From assembly GCA_963697345.1 (NCBI GenBank), contig CAVONS010000009.1:10142-74141 (forward strand): a stretch of 64,000 nt of DNA. Reading direction: 5' to 3'. The position numbers and the translations under genes were made by a program. Shown here piece by piece: positions 17,729 through 26,908 of this stretch; positions within the stretch are counted from its first letter, which is position 1, and every line of letters begins with the position of its first letter. The stretch is from Prado023 sp963697345. GTDB taxonomy: Bacteria > Actinomycetota > Actinomycetes > S36-B12 > CAIYMF01. The notes beneath the pieces are model-generated. The model saw only the letters and a list, made by a program, of their open reading frames with translations, did no database searches and had not been told where the DNA came from.

Positions 17729-19590
17729 TCAGCCTGAGGAGCGCGGCTTGGCCCCCTGCTCGCCCTCTGTGTTCAGCGCGGCGATGAAGGCCTCCTGGGG
17801 GATCTCGACCCGGCCGACCATCTTCATCCGCTTCTTGCCCTCCTTCTGCTTCTCCAGCAGCTTGCGCTTGCGGGTGATGTCACCGCCGTAGCACTTGGCC
17901 AGGACGTCCTTGCGCATCGCACGCACGCTCTCGCGGGCGATGATGCGCGAGCCGATGGCCGCCTGGATCGGGCACCTCGAACTGCTGGCGCGGGATGAGC
18001 TCCTTGAGCTTGCCGGCCATGGCCACGCCGTACACGTAGGCCTTGTCCCGGTGCACGATCGCCGAGAAGGCGTCAACAGGCTCCCCGTGCAGCAGGATGT
18101 CGACCTTGACCAGGTCAGCCGCCTGGTCACCAGTGGTCTCGTAGTCCAGCGAGGCGTAGCCACGGGTGCGTGACTTCAGGGCGTCGAAGAAGTCGAAGAC
18201 GATCTCGGCCAGGGGCAGGGTGTAGCGCAGCTCGACCCTGGACTCGGACAGGTAGTCCATGCCCAGCATGTTGCCGCGCCGCGACTGGCACAGCTCCATG
18301 ATCGCGCCCACGTAGTCGGTCGGGCTCAGGATCGTGGCACGCACGACCGGCTCGCGGACCTCGGCGACCTTCCCGTCCGGGTACTCCGAGGGGTTGGTGA
18401 CCACGATCTCGCGCCCGTCGTCGAGAGTGACGTCGTAGACGACGTTGGGGGCCGTCGAGATGAGGTCCAGGTTGAACTCGCGCTCGAGGCGCTCCCGGAC
18501 GATCTCCAGGTGCAGCAGGCCCAGGAAGCCGCAGCGGAAGCCGAAGCCGAGGGCCGCCGAGGTCTCAGGCTCGTAGACGAGCGCGGCATCGTTGAGCTTG
18601 AGCTTGTCCAGGGCATCGCGCAGCTCGGGGTAGTCCGAGCCGTCGATCGGGTACAGCCCGGAGAACACCATGGGTTTGGGGTCCCGATAGCCACCGAGGG
18701 CCTTGGTGGCCCCGGCCTTGCTGGCCGCCGTCACGGTGTCACCGACCCGGCTCTGCCGGACGTCCTTCACACCGGTGATCAGGTAGCCGACCTCGCCGGC
18801 CGCGATGGCCTTCGCCGGCACCGGCTCGGGTGAGATGACCCCGACCTCGAGCATCTCGTGCTGGGCGTGGGTCGACATCATGACGATGCGCTCACGGGTG
18901 GACAGCTTGCCGTCGATCACCCGGACGTAGGTGATCACACCTCGGTAGGAGTCGTAGACCGAGTCGAAGATCAGGGCGCGTGCAGGGCCATCGGGATCGC
19001 CCGCGGGGGCGGGGACCTGGCGGACCACCTCGTCGAGGAGCTCGGCGACGCCCGGAGCCGGTCTTGGCGCTGACCTGCAGCACGTCGGCGGGGTCACAGC
19101 CGATGATGTGGGCCAACTCCGCCGCGTAGCGCTCCGGCTGGGCGGCCGGCAGGTCGATCTTGTTCAGGACGGGGATGATCGCCAGGTCGTTCTCCAGGGC
19201 GAGGTAGAGGTTTGCCAGTGTCTGGGCCTCGATGCCCTGCGCCGCGTCCACCAGCAGGATCGCACCCTCGCAGGCCGCCAGGCTGCGTGAGACCTCATAG
19301 GTGAAGTCGACGTGGCCCGGGGTGTCGATCAGGTTGAGCACGTAGTCCGAGCCGTCCGAGGCCTGGTAGGGCAGCCGCACCGCCTGGCTCTTGATCGTGA
19401 TGCCACGTTCGCGCTCGATGTCCATGCGGTCCAGGTACTGCGAGCGCATGTCGCGATCACTGACCACACCGGTCATCTGCAGCATCCGGTCGGCCAGCGT
19501 CGACTTCCCATGGTCGATGTGGGCGATGATGCAGAAGTTGCGGATGATCGACTGGTCCGTCGATCCGGGGGCGGGTGACACGGGGTCCAT
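17729..19590 (-). CDS. lepA: Elongation factor 4 (LepA), two frame shifts
   Basis: Translational GTPase that acts on stalled or back-translocated ribosomes and in initiation. G1 AHIDHGKSTLADR, G3 DTPGHVDF and G4 NKIDLP are in the first frame. The middle domains (GFRCGFLGLLHLEIVRERLE) are in a second, and the LepA-specific tail (CYGGDITRKRKLLEKQKEGK) is in a third. Shifts lie at about 19050-19056 (TGSG to VAELLDEV) and 17966-17972 (FEVP to IQAAIGSRI). Each is mended by deleting one base, which gives 619 residues. ATG 19590; stop TGA 17729-17731. Confidence 0.93.
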
Positions 19591-19645
19591 GGTCCCACAG
19601 AATCGGGGGGCCTCCGGCTCGCGAGGACCCCCGGGACGCTTGCGC

Positions 19646-20347
19646 CTACTTCTTGGACCCAGTCGCCTTGGTGGTGCCGGTCGCGTCTGCTACGACCTCA
19701 GCCGCCTCATCGACAGCGGCCTCCGCCTCAGGCAGGACAGCAGCGGCCGGCTCGGGCGCCTGCGACACATCGGCCGGGAGGTCATCGCCGTCCACCTCGA
19801 TGGCCTCGACCACGGCGGTGGTCATCTCATCGGCGACCTCGTCGATCTCGCGGGCCATCGTGTCGTCCACAGCTCCGCTGCGCGACTCCCCTGCCGCCGG
19901 GGTCGCGCCCCACTCACCCTCGCCCGTCAGGTGCTCGTCAGCCGCAGCCCTGCGCCGCCTCCACACGAAGTAGGCGCCACCTGCTGCCGCTCCGAGCGCC
20001 GCTGCGCCGATCAGGATCTTGCGCGCCGGGCCCCGTGTCCTCCCAGCCTGCTCCTGCGCCCCATCGGTGAGTTCGAGCACCTTCTCCTCGAGCGCGGCCG
20101 CGTCCATCGCCCGCACGGCTGCGATCTCCGCAGCGGCGGCTGACTTGGCCACGCGGGCCTTGGCGGACTCCTCGACGACCGTGTCGACCATCGCCCTCAC
20201 ACCCTTGCCGAGAGTTGTCTCGGCCCCCAGCTTGCGGTCTGCCACTTCACGGATGTTCTCGGGCAGGGCTTCGTGGACCCGGGCCACTCCCTCCACGACG
20301 GACACCAGCCCCGTCTCGCCTGCCTTGACAATGCTCTGGGCCCTCAT
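19646..20347 (-). CDS. Unrecognised single-span membrane protein
   Basis: Protein of 233 residues that I do not recognise. A good ribosome-binding site (GGAGGTCACC) precedes the ATG at 20347. Residues 1-100 are helical and Ala/Glu/Val-rich, with no signal peptide. Residues 110-128 (ILIGAAALGAAAGGAYFVW) form one membrane span followed by RRRR, so the N-terminus may be outside or the whole may be tail-oriented. The C-terminal 100 residues are acidic and Ala-rich, ending TGTTKATGSKK. It sits between rpsT and lepA on the same strand. Composition suggests an envelope or scaffold protein, but no function can be assigned. Confidence 0.7.
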   Translation of the reverse strand: MRAQSIVKAGETGLVSVVEGVARVHEALPENIREVADRKLGAETTLGKGVRAMVDTVVEESAKARVAKSAAAAEIAAVRAMDAAALEEKVLELTDGAQEQAGRTRGPARKILIGAAALGAAAGGAYFVWRRRRAAADEHLTGEGEWGATPAAGESRSGAVDDTMAREIDEVADEMTTAVVEAIEVDGDDLPADVSQAPEPAAAVLPEAEAAVDEAAEVVADATGTTKATGSKK

Positions 20348-20490
20348 GTGGTGACCTCCACGTCGGCTGGACCCCCACTCCCGGGGGATGTCCGGCACCA
20401 CCCTAGTGCCGGTCGAGGGCCCACGCCCCGCGGACGTTGGGCTCACCCGAGAGGCTGAGGGCCCGGCAGAGACTGCCCAGGACATGACGA

Positions 20491-20515
20491 AGCGCCACCC
20501 ACGAAGGATGGCGCT
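20491..20515 (-). terminator. Terminator downstream of rpsT
   Basis: On the minus strand the stem AGCGCCATCC pairs with GGGTGGCGCT around the loop TTCGT, with one mismatch. It is followed by TTCGTC. It lies 31 bases after the rpsT stop codon and before the membrane-protein gene at 20347. A strong stem in the right place makes this a likely terminator. Confidence 0.62.
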
Positions 20516-20545
20516 GGGCCGACCGATCGGCGTCGGTCGGACGAG

Positions 20546-20806
20546 TCAGAGGCTAGCGGCCTGCTTCTGGATGGCCGACTTGCGGTTGGCCGCCTGATTG
20601 CTGTGGATGACACCCTTGCTCGCGGCCTTGTCGAGCTCGCGGGAGGCCACGCGGGCGTACTCCTTGGCCTTGTCGACATCACCTGACTGGGCAGCCTCAC
20701 GGAAGCGGCGGACCGACGTCTTGAGGCTGGAGGTCACGGCCCTGTTGCGCTGCCGAGCCTTCTCGTTGGTCTTGATCCGCTTGATCTGCGACTTGATGTT
20801 CGCCAC
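20546..20806 (-). CDS. rpsT: 30S ribosomal protein S20
   Basis: Primary 16S rRNA-binding protein of the small subunit, 86 residues. It starts at GTG 20806 with the family N-terminus VANIKSQIKRIKTNEKARQRN and continues as a Lys/Arg/Ala-rich helical protein to NQAANRKSAIQKQAASL. An upstream in-frame start at 20869 would add 21 residues that S20 proteins lack, so it is rejected. It is transcribed away from holA, which ends 138 bases upstream on the same strand, and it has its own candidate promoter and terminator. Confidence 0.96.
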   Translation of the reverse strand: MANIKSQIKRIKTNEKARQRNRAVTSSLKTSVRRFREAAQSGDVDKAKEYARVASRELDKAASKGVIHSNQAANRKSAIQKQAASL

Positions 20807-20906
20807 GTGATGCGCCTTCGTCTTCCTCGTGCGGGGGTCGCGATGAATCCCAGTGAGGGTCCATCGCACGGTCTGTGGCCGCCATGAGCCGGCGGGCAGG
20901 GTCCCA

Positions 20907-20937
20907 ACGATACCGGACGACCCCCACCCGGCACCAA
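20907..20937 (-). promoter_or_regulatory. Candidate rpsT promoter
   Basis: On the minus strand TTGGTG (20932-20937) and TATCGT (20907-20912) are 19 bases apart in the gap between holA and rpsT. This would give a leader of about 95 bases before the rpsT GTG, long enough for S20 autoregulation. The boxes match the consensus only moderately. Confidence 0.35.
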
Positions 20938-20944
20938 ATCCAGG

Positions 20945-22042
20945 CTAGCGAGGCCCTGCCGACGGGGCTCCCGGACTCCTCGGACGCTCCTGGAGCCCAT
21001 CGGTGTGGATCACGAACGCCTCGAGTGCGTGCACCTTCTGCGCCGGCTCCAGGCTCTCCCCGGGCCGAAGACCACCCTTCATCTGGGCGTCCACGTGAGC
21101 CAGGTGGACCACGGCATCGGCCAGCTGATCGGGGCCCCAGTCGGCGGCGGCTGAGCGCAACGTGCGGACCTTGAACGGCGGTACGCCCGCCAGACGCGCA
21201 ACGTCAGCCTCGGACATCCCCCGTGGCGCTCCGGCGACCTTCACCATGGCCCGCAGTCCTGAGGCGAGTGACCCCACCGCGCCGGGTCCGGAGACGGTCT
21301 GGCTGGCCAACCCCCACCGCAGCCGCTGCAGGGCCAGCAGCGCCCGCCCCTCCCACACCGCATCAGCGAGCTGGAAGCCGCTGACCTCGGCCACACCAGC
21401 GAAGGTGCTCGTCACGGCAGCGGCATCGATGGGTCCCTCCGGGACATCGGCCACCAGTTGCTCGAGGGCTCCCACGAGCAGGGCGATGTCTGATCCGAGG
21501 GCCATCGCCAGCGCGTCCACGCCGTCGTGCGTGATCCGGCGACCGGCCCGCCGGGCCTCCTGCTCGAGCAGCTCCCGAGTGGGCCGGCCACGTTTGACGT
21601 CGGCGCACGAGACCTCGACAAGGCCACCTGGTACGGCCAGGGCGCGTAGCTGCTCAAGGGTCTTCTTGTTGCGCACACCGGTGTGCTGGGCGACGACCCA
21701 CGTGTCGGCCGGCAGGTCCATCAGCCCGGCGGACAGCGTCTGCACGGCACCCGGTGCGGCGTCCTCCAGGTGCGCGACCACGACGACAGCCGAGCCACCG
21801 AACAGCGACGGGGACAGGGCGGTGATCAGGTTCCCCTCCGCCGCCGGGTCCAGGGCGTCGACATCACGGCGCTCGGCCTCGGGATCCAGCGCGCGCGCTG
21901 AGCGCACGACCCTGGCCACGGCGCGGCTGATGAGGAAGGGTTCAGCCCCGGTCAGCAGGGTCAGCGCGGCAGGGGCAGCCGACAGACTGGGCTCAGACGT
22001 GTGCGGGGTCATCGGGGTCATCGGGGTCATCGGGGCCAGCAT
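20945..22042 (-). CDS. holA: DNA polymerase III subunit delta
   Basis: Clamp-loader subunit that opens the beta sliding clamp. The family pattern is clear: LTLLTGAEPFLISRAV at the N-terminus, WVVAQHTGVRNKKTLEQL, then VDALAMALGSDIALLVGALEQLV and the C-terminal LAGVPPFKVRTLRSAA. Several starts are possible: ATG 22042, ATG 22030, 22021 and 22012 inside a 9-bp tandem repeat encoding Met-Thr-Pro, or GTG 22108, three bases after the comEC stop. I chose 22042 (365 residues). The comEA-comEC-holA-rpsT order is standard for actinobacteria. Confidence 0.9.
   Translation of the reverse strand: MLAPMTPMTPMTPHTSEPSLSAAPAALTLLTGAEPFLISRAVARVVRSARALDPEAERRDVDALDPAAEGNLITALSPSLFGGSAVVVVAHLEDAAPGAVQTLSAGLMDLPADTWVVAQHTGVRNKKTLEQLRALAVPGGLVEVSCADVKRGRPTRELLEQEARRAGRRITHDGVDALAMALGSDIALLVGALEQLVADVPEGPIDAAAVTSTFAGVAEVSGFQLADAVWEGRALLALQRLRWGLASQTVSGPGAVGSLASGLRAMVKVAGAPRGMSEADVARLAGVPPFKVRTLRSAAADWGPDQLADAVVHLAHVDAQMKGGLRPGESLEPAQKVHALEAFVIHTDGLQERPRSPGAPSAGPR
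22004..22030 (-). repeat. Three tandem copies of a 9-bp repeat at the holA start
   Basis: The unit ATGACCCCG (minus strand) occurs three times in perfect tandem, with a degenerate fourth copy upstream. Each unit carries an ATG in the holA frame, so slippage would change the N-terminus by three residues without breaking the frame. Confidence 0.85.
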
Positions 22043-22111
22043 GGCACGACCCTGCGACACGGCCGTCCTCGCCCGGCTGGACGCGCGCGGCCAGTTCGCC
22101 CGGACCACAGC

Positions 22112-24587
22112 TCAGTGCCTGGGAATGAGCGTCAGCTCCGCACCGACGGACACCACGGCGAGGTCGCCCTGCTGGTCGGTGCGTCCGATCGTCGCGCCGG
22201 CCGAACGGTACTGGTCAAGGGTCGTGCCGCTGGGGTGCCCGTAGTCGTTGTCCTCCCCGACGCAGACCAGCGCGATCCGCGCTCCGGACCACCGTGCGAA
22301 ATCCGGCGCCTGGTAGCGCGATCCATGGTGGGGCACCTTCACGATCGACGCCCCCGGCGGGGGTCCCGCCAGCAGCACGGTCTGTGCCTCCGGCTCGATG
22401 TCGCCGGTCAGGAGCACCCGCACCGGGCCGGCGTCCGAGGGGACCGCCGCGAGGGCCACGACGCTGGCGTTGTTGGCCGGCGACGCGTCCATCCGGCGAG
22501 CCGGCCAGAGGATCGCCAGGGGCACACGCGCGGCCGTGGTGCGCTGACCGGCCCGCACGAGTCGGATCGGCACGCCGGCCCGTGCGGCGATCCCGACGAC
22601 CGCTGCCGCGCCCTCCGTCGGCTCGGGGACGGGCGTGGTGAGGATCGAGTCGACCGGCCACCGGGCCAGGACTGCGGCCAGCCCGTCGATGTGGTCGGCG
22701 TGGAAGTGCGTCAACAGGATGGTCAGGCGATCGAGGTTGGCCGACTCCAGGCATGCCGTGATCCGCGCGCCGTCAGGGCCGGCGTCGACGAGAAGGGCTT
22801 CGGCAGCACCCGGGTGACGCAGGAGCAGCCCGTCACCCTGACCCACGTCGCAGGCCAGGACCACCCACCCGGGGGGCGGCCAGTCCGAGGACCTCGCTCG
22901 CAGCAGGCCCACAGCGATGGCCGTGGCCAGAGCCACCGCCAGGACCGCGCGGCGATGGCGCAGCGGGCGCCACCCACGCACGAGGCCGACGCCCACGAGC
23001 CCGAGTGTCGCTGCCGCACCCAGAGCACCAGCGGGCCCGGGGACGACGTCGATCACGCCGAAGGGCAGCGCGGAGGAGATATGCGCGACCCGGGCGATCA
23101 GCCACGTGGCTGGGGACGCCGCGCTCGCCAGGAGGGCCGCCACCGCGGGGACGAGGGGAGCGATCAGTGCTGCGGCCAACCCGAGCACGGTGGCCACCGG
23201 CACCAGGGGGGTCACGAGGACGTTGGCGGGCAGCGCGACAAGGCTTGCCCCGTTGCCCATCAGGATGACCAGCGGCAGGGTGGCCAGGTGCGCCGCCGCG
23301 GCCACCGCCAGGGCGGCACGAATCGGCTCGGGAACGCGCGCCGTCAGGGAGTACCGGCCCAGCTGTTCGGCGATCGGCGGCCCGACCACCAGCAGCCCCG
23401 CCGTCGCGGCGAAGGACAGGGCGAAGCCCATCGACAGCGCGAACTGGGGCAGGACGACCAGCAGCACCAATCCCGGAGGCAAGCAGGGCCGGCGGACCTC
23501 GGCGTCGGCCACCCGTCGACAGGGCGATGAGTGCCACGACGCCCATGACGGCGGCCCGAAGCACACTCGGCTCCGGGCGGACCAACAGGACGTAGCCCCA
23601 GAGCACCGCCAGGCAGACCCCGACCCTGACGCGCCAGCCCAGGCCCAGGCCCACGACCGCCGACATGGCGATCGCGACGACGAGCGAGGTGTTCGACCCG
23701 CTGACAGCGGTCAGGTGGGCAAGCCCCGCGCGGATCATGGCAGCGTCAAGCTCCGGGGAGACCAGCGACTCGTCGCCGACCGCGAGGCCCAGCAGCAGCG
23801 CTGCGGCATCCCGGGGCAGGCCTGCGCAAGCATCGCGGAAGGCCTCGCGGACCCGGGTGGTGATCCGGGCGGCCGGACCGGGTGGGGAGCGGACGTGCAC
23901 CTCCCCCAGGACAGCGAGGTTGAACGACTGCACCTCCGGTGACCAGGACTCCTGGGCGCGACCAGTCAGGGCAACCTGAGATCCGTAGCGCAGCGACTGG
24001 ACCTGGTCGCCGCGGAGCAGGACTGGGGCGCGGACCGAGTACCTGCGCCCCCGGAACTCCATGGCACTCACGCGCGCCCCCACCGACCAGCGCGGGGGCA
24101 TGGGGCGTCCCCCCAGTGGCTCGGGGATCCGCACGACCGGGTCACTGGTGAGCGTCGCCTCCACCTGGACCACAGCCCCGCCCTGGGCGGCGGCCACCAC
24201 GACCGGCGGGTGCAACCTCGCCAGGTGCATCGAGCCCACGAAGGTCCCCAGCGCGAGCCCGCTGAGCAGGAGGAAGCCGACTACGACACGTCGCGAGGGC
24301 ACCCTGGCCCGTGCGCCACGTTGCAGTCGCAGCCAGCCCGCGGCCCCCACGAGCACCAGCAGGAGCGCGCCTGCGGCCAGGAGCGCGGGAGTCGTTGGCC
24401 GGCTGGGCATCACGAGCAGCACCAGCGCCTGGCCCAGCCACACCGCCCCCACCAGGGGGGCCAGCCGGAGATCCGGCGGCTCGCGACGCTCGGGAGTGGG
24501 CTCGCCCTCGGACTGCTCATGCTGGCCGGACTCACGTTGCCCGGACTCGTGCGGGCGCCCGAGGGCCGGCACGTCAGACGCGGACAT
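22112..24587 (-). CDS. comEC: DNA uptake/competence channel ComEC, one frameshift
   Basis: Polytopic membrane protein that carries single-stranded DNA across the membrane. The N-terminal OB-like extracellular domain (DUF4131) includes FVGSMHLARLHPP and VRAPVLLRGDQV. The Competence domain has GLAVGDESLVSPELDAAMIR and LTAVSGSNTSLV. The C-terminal metallo-beta-lactamase-like domain has LLTHFHADHIDGL and VPHHGSRYQAPDF. The frame breaks at about 23483-23488; deleting one G in ATTGGTG joins LLASGIV to LLVVLPQFALSMG and gives 824 residues. The ATG at 24587 overlaps the comEA stop by 14 bases. Confidence 0.92.
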
Positions 24588-25350
24588 GAGGGCGCAGCTC
24601 GGCCAACGTCTTGGGCCCGATCCCGGGCACCTCGGCCAGCTCGTCGACAACCGTGAAACGACCGTTGGCCTCCCGCCAGGCAAGGATCTTGGCCGCAGTG
24701 ACGGGGCCGATCCCCGGCAGGGTGTCCAACTGCTCGGCCGTCGCCGAGTTGAGATCGATCGGACCAGCGGCGCTGCCCGCTGACCCAGCCGGGCCCGACG
24801 AGGACACAGCGGCGTCCGAGGAACTCGGTGCGTCCCCCCCGACCTCGATCCGCTCGCCGTCGACGAGCAGCCGCGCGAGGTTGGTGGACCCCACCGAACC
24901 CCGCTTGCGCAGCCCCCCGGCGGCCTGGACGGCGTCGTCGACACGCGACCCGGCCGGCAACGCGAAGATTCCCGGGTCGCGCACGTCCCCGGCCACGTGG
25001 ACCCACACCGATCCCACCGGTGACGGTGCGACCGGCACGGCGACGAAGGCCTCGGCGAAGGGATCCACCATCGGCGACTCTGCGGCCCCTGAGGGCGCCA
25101 CGGCCATGTCCTGGGCGGGGTGCTCCCGTGGCCGCGAGACCACGAGGACGACGAAACCGCCGATCACCACCAGCGCGCCCAGAAGGCTGACCAGTCGCAC
25201 CCACAGTCGCCCCGGAGGCCAGGGCCCGGGGCGCTCACCTGCGAACTCCTCCTCGTCCGAGGGGCGCTCAGGCTCCGGCTCGACCATCCCCCGCCAGCGC
25301 AACGCGACCAGTCGGAGGCGGGCGAGGGCTAGGTCCTGGGTCCGGCTCAC
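24574..25350 (-). CDS. comEA: ComEA family DNA-binding protein
   Basis: Membrane-anchored DNA receptor for transformation, 258 residues. One membrane span lies at about residues 50-72 (VRLVSLLGALVVIGGFVVLVV). An SLBB domain (VWVHVAGDVRDPGIFALPAG) follows, then a Ser/Ala/Gly linker. The C-terminal helix-hairpin-helix repeats carry IDLNSATAEQLDTLPGIGP and ELAEVPGIGPKTLAELRPHV. The start is GTG 25350 or possibly a later ATG at MVEPEPERP. It overlaps comEC by 14 bases, so the two are co-expressed. With comEC it suggests at least an ancestral capacity for natural transformation. Confidence 0.93.
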   Translation of the reverse strand: MSRTQDLALARLRLVALRWRGMVEPEPERPSDEEEFAGERPGPWPPGRLWVRLVSLLGALVVIGGFVVLVVSRPREHPAQDMAVAPSGAAESPMVDPFAEAFVAVPVAPSPVGSVWVHVAGDVRDPGIFALPAGSRVDDAVQAAGGLRKRGSVGSTNLARLLVDGERIEVGGDAPSSSDAAVSSSGPAGSAGSAAGPIDLNSATAEQLDTLPGIGPVTAAKILAWREANGRFTVVDELAEVPGIGPKTLAELRPHVRV

Positions 25351-25440
25351 AGCCGTGACGCTAGATCCGACCCCCCGGCTCCGGACCCGGTCGAGCCACG
25401 ATCTGTGGACAACCGGCAGCAGGGGGGCAGCAGGCCAGGG

Positions 25441-26055
25441 TCAGGCCGCCTCTGGCTCCGCGACCATCGACCCGCTCGACCGCATCTGCTCGATGAAGGC
25501 CTGCAGGTTCCGGCGATGGCGATAGACCACGAGGGCCGACATGCCCGCCGCGAACCCGACACCCGCCGGGCCACGCCACACGATCAGCGAGGTGGGGACC
25601 AGCGTCAGCGAGCCGACCACCGAGCCGATCCCGACCTGACGGGTGGCAGCGACAGTGGCTCCGAAGCCCACGAGGACCGGAACCGCCCACAGGGGCTCGA
25701 TCGCCAGGATCGCACCCAGGGACGTGGCCACACCCTTGCCACCCCTGCCCTTCAGCAACGGCGACGAGACATGCCCCAGCGCCGCGCAGAGGCCGGCGAC
25801 CTCGCCGGCAGGAGCACCGTACTGGCGGAAGTAGGCAACAGGCGCATATCCCTTCGCCACGTCCAGGGCACCGACCAGCACGCCCACCTTGACCCCCATG
25901 GCCCGTGCCGCGTTGGTGGCTCCGGGGTTGCCCGACCCGCTCTCACGCAGGTCGACACCACGCAATCGGGCTGCTGCCGCGGCCGGGCTCAGCGAGCCCA
26001 GCGCATACGCGGCCACCCCAGCACCTGCGGTCGCAGCCCAGTTCACGTCGGTCAT
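25441..26055 (-). CDS. PlsY-like glycerol-3-phosphate acyltransferase
   Basis: Polytopic membrane protein of 204 residues of the GPAT/PlsY family, which transfers the acyl group from acyl-phosphate to glycerol-3-phosphate. Motif 1 is SGNPGATNAAR and motif 2 is LGHVSSPLLKGRGGKGVATS, with the conserved GGKGVAT. Hydrophobic stretches follow at about residues 105-125, 130-150 and 155-175. The ATG at 26055 overlaps the degV stop as ATGA. It is shorter and more divergent than housekeeping PlsY, so it may be a second, specialised copy. Confidence 0.8.
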   Translation of the reverse strand: MTDVNWAATAGAGVAAYALGSLSPAAAAARLRGVDLRESGSGNPGATNAARAMGVKVGVLVGALDVAKGYAPVAYFRQYGAPAGEVAGLCAALGHVSSPLLKGRGGKGVATSLGAILAIEPLWAVPVLVGFGATVAATRQVGIGSVVGSLTLVPTSLIVWRGPAGVGFAAGMSALVVYRHRRNLQAFIEQMRSSGSMVAEPEAA

Positions 26056-26888
26056 CGTGGGCACACCGCCACTGAGATGGTCCCCAGCCCGACATGGGCG
26101 CTGATCACGGCGCCCACCTCGACCGTGTGGATCTCGGACGCGGGCAGTGCCGTGCGCAGCGTGTCGGCGAGATCAGCGGCCCGCTCCGGGGTGGCGCAGT
26201 GCTGGACCACCACGTCAGCGGCGGCGGAGGCACCCGCGTACTTGCAGGCGATCTCCGCCATACGGGCGACCGCTCGACCCATCGTGCGCTGCTTCTCCAG
26301 CGGGGCGATGGCGCCTCCGGAGACCTCCAGGATGGGCTTGACCATCAAGGCGTTGCCGAGCAGGGCCTGCGCTGCGCCGATGCGGCCACCGCGACGCAAC
26401 TGGTCGAGGCTCTCCACGACCAACCACGTGCGCGACGCTGCGGCCCGGCGCTCGGCCGCGGCGGCCGCCTCGTCGGCGGTCCCCCCCGCCGCCGCCACCT
26501 GTGCCGCGGACCGTGCGGCGAAGCCCAGCGCAGTGCCGACCGTCCGCGAATCGACCACCGTGACCGGCACCACCGCGTCACGAGCGGCCATACGAGCCGA
26601 GTCGTAGGTACCGGACATGTCACCGGACAGGTGCACGCTGACGATGCGCTCGAAGCCCTGCTCGGCCAGTGCCGTGTACTCCTCGGCGAAGCGGGCGGGC
26701 GCCGGGCGTGAGGTGGACACGACTGCCTTGCGTCGCAGGGCGGCGGCCACCTCCGCCACCGTGATCTGCGTGCCCTCATCGAGGGACTGGCCCTCGAGGA
26801 CGACAGCCACGGGGACGATGAACAGACCCTGCGGGGTGAGCTCCTCGGTGAGATATCCGGTGGAGTCAGAGACGATTGCGACCTTCAT
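26052..26888 (-). CDS. DegV family fatty-acid-binding protein
   Basis: Cytoplasmic protein of 278 residues with the DegV fold. The N-terminal VAIVSDSTGYL, ALRRKAVVSTSRPAPARFAE, SVHLSGDMSGTYDSARMA and the VDSRTVGTALGF block are all family signatures. The two Ser/Thr-rich segments that bind the fatty-acid carboxylate are present. In Firmicutes, homologues (FakB) present fatty acids to the kinase FakA to make acyl-phosphate. Here the stop overlaps the start of a PlsY-like acyltransferase, which uses acyl-phosphate, so a functional link is plausible. No FakA is in the window. Starts 20 bases after leuS ends. Confidence 0.9.
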   Translation of the reverse strand: MKVAIVSDSTGYLTEELTPQGLFIVPVAVVLEGQSLDEGTQITVAEVAAALRRKAVVSTSRPAPARFAEEYTALAEQGFERIVSVHLSGDMSGTYDSARMAARDAVVPVTVVDSRTVGTALGFAARSAAQVAAAGGTADEAAAAAERRAAASRTWLVVESLDQLRRGGRIGAAQALLGNALMVKPILEVSGGAIAPLEKQRTMGRAVARMAEIACKYAGASAAADVVVQHCATPERAADLADTLRTALPASEIHTVEVGAVISAHVGLGTISVAVCPR

Positions 26889-26908
26889 GGGCTCACGCTA
26901 CGCCGTGA

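Noticed and set aside
17966..17972. Programmed frameshifting in lepA and other genes
   Set aside because: No slippery site with a downstream structure was evident, LepA is not known to be frameshifted, and many unrelated genes show the same defect.
24574..24587. comEA-comEC as part of a mobile competence island
   Set aside because: The genes are in their normal actinobacterial setting with unchanged composition.
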